Assembly: GCA_018881555.1 (NCBI GenBank)
Contig: JACAXG010000054.1
Span: 1,922,001 to 1,986,000, forward strand
Direction of reading: 5' to 3'
Origin: Amblyornis subalaris
Lineage: Eukaryota > Chordata > Aves > Passeriformes > Ptilonorhynchidae
DNA length: 64,000 nucleotides
Part shown: piece by piece, positions 63,301 to 64,000 of the stretch
Layout: every line of letters starts with the position of its first letter
How positions within the stretch are numbered: the first letter of the stretch is position 1
Made by a program: the position numbers and the translations under genes
Notes under the pieces: model-generated
Databases searched by the model: none
The model's input: only the letters and a program-made list of their open reading frames with translations
What the model was told of the DNA's origin: nothing

Positions 63301-64000
63301 CAGTTCATTTGATCATCAGCCTGACCGCTGGGGATCCTCCTCTCCTTCCAATCCCAGGTGTGACTCTGGTCATCAGCAGGGCAGGGAGGAGATAGCTGAC
63401 AGTGAACAATTTGGGTGTGGGTGCAGTTCTTGCCCTGTGTCTGCCAGCCCTCACTCTAGCTAGCCCACGCTCACCTGCTGGCACAAGGCTTTCCTCTCCC
63501 AAGGAAGGAGGTGCAGCAGTCACTCACTCCAGAGGGTTTAAGCAGTCAGTGCCATCCACTCTGAAGCACAATCCACACAGTCACAGGAAAGTTTCCCAGA
63601 CCAAAGCTCCATTGCCATATGTATGGTTTAGGAACATGCAGGAAGAAAATCTGCCTCATTAGCTCCTGGTGAAGCTGATTCATTGAATGTAAATAACACA
63701 ATAGTTATTACACCAGAGAGAAAGGGAAAAACCCTGAGGAGCTGGTACAACAATTTTGTGGTCAAGCTACTCACTTGGGATAGGAAAGGGTAAAGTTCAA
63801 GAATAACTAACATAAAGGGGTACGGTTTTGACAGTGGAGGGGGATGCCTCCTGTGTCGGATACGCCCCAGGATAGCCTCCTGGGACGTGAAGACCTAGTT
63901 CAAATTTAATGCTTCCTGCTTTGCTCTTCCTTACAAAAAAAACCAAACCAACAAACTCAGAATGGGAACATTTGCTTTCATGGTTGGTTGGATTTTTCCA
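60311..64000. other. Downstream flank, nothing recognised
   Basis: AT-rich sequence after TMEM242. Open frames are all below about 95 codons and resemble no protein I know. No repeat family was recognised. Confidence 0.6.

Noticed and set aside
1..64000. CRISPR arrays, operons, tRNA or rRNA genes, phage or plasmid modules
   Set aside because: None seen; spliced genes, CR1 repeats and CpG islands show vertebrate nuclear DNA.

Overview
The window looks like bird nuclear DNA. Two genes are spread over tens of kilobases of AT-rich, stop-rich introns and spacers, the interspersed repeats are almost all 3' ends of CR1 LINEs, there is one solo endogenous-retrovirus LTR, and the promoters are CpG islands. 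CR1 dominance with no Alu-, B1- or L1-like sequence is the avian pattern. The species cannot be named from this.

Two protein-coding genes can be supported, divergently arranged. On the minus strand, 14309-14559 is the first coding exon of ZDHHC14, a DHHC palmitoyltransferase. The rest of that gene lies to the left, and 1-14308 is its first intron. A large CpG island at about 15190-16790 is its likely promoter region, with ZNF143/THAP11-type and GC-box motifs. On the plus strand the whole coding region of TMEM242 is present in four exons (37206-37341, 39100-39200, 44416-44553, 59090-59188; 157 residues). Its CpG-island promoter is at about 36960-38030, its 3' UTR follows 59188, and poly(A) signals lie near 60180 and 60276. 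As I recall, these two genes are also adjacent and divergent in human 6q25, which supports both calls.

The 20 kb spacer between the genes holds a head-to-head CR1 pair (about 16975-17640 minus, 17860-18310 plus), a degraded CR1 near 32.1 kb, candidate regulatory sequences at 29.7-30.9 kb, and an 862-bp solo LTR at 34343-35204. The LTR has an exact 5-bp target-site duplication and lies about 2 kb upstream of TMEM242 in the same orientation. TMEM242 intron 3 (14.5 kb) holds an isolated CpG island (47690-48260) with a CTCF-like motif and two more CR1 remnants. The last 3.7 kb has no recognisable gene.

The two genes have unrelated jobs as far as is known: ZDHHC14 palmitoylates proteins at membranes, and TMEM242 helps assemble mitochondrial ATP synthase and complex I. 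I found no operon, CRISPR array, tRNA, rRNA or microbial-type system. The most useful observations are the precisely bounded LTR with duplicated U3 sequence, the intronic CpG island, the motif cluster in the ZDHHC14 island, and a sharp change in the density of ambiguous bases near 37.75 kb that may be an assembly or haplotype boundary.
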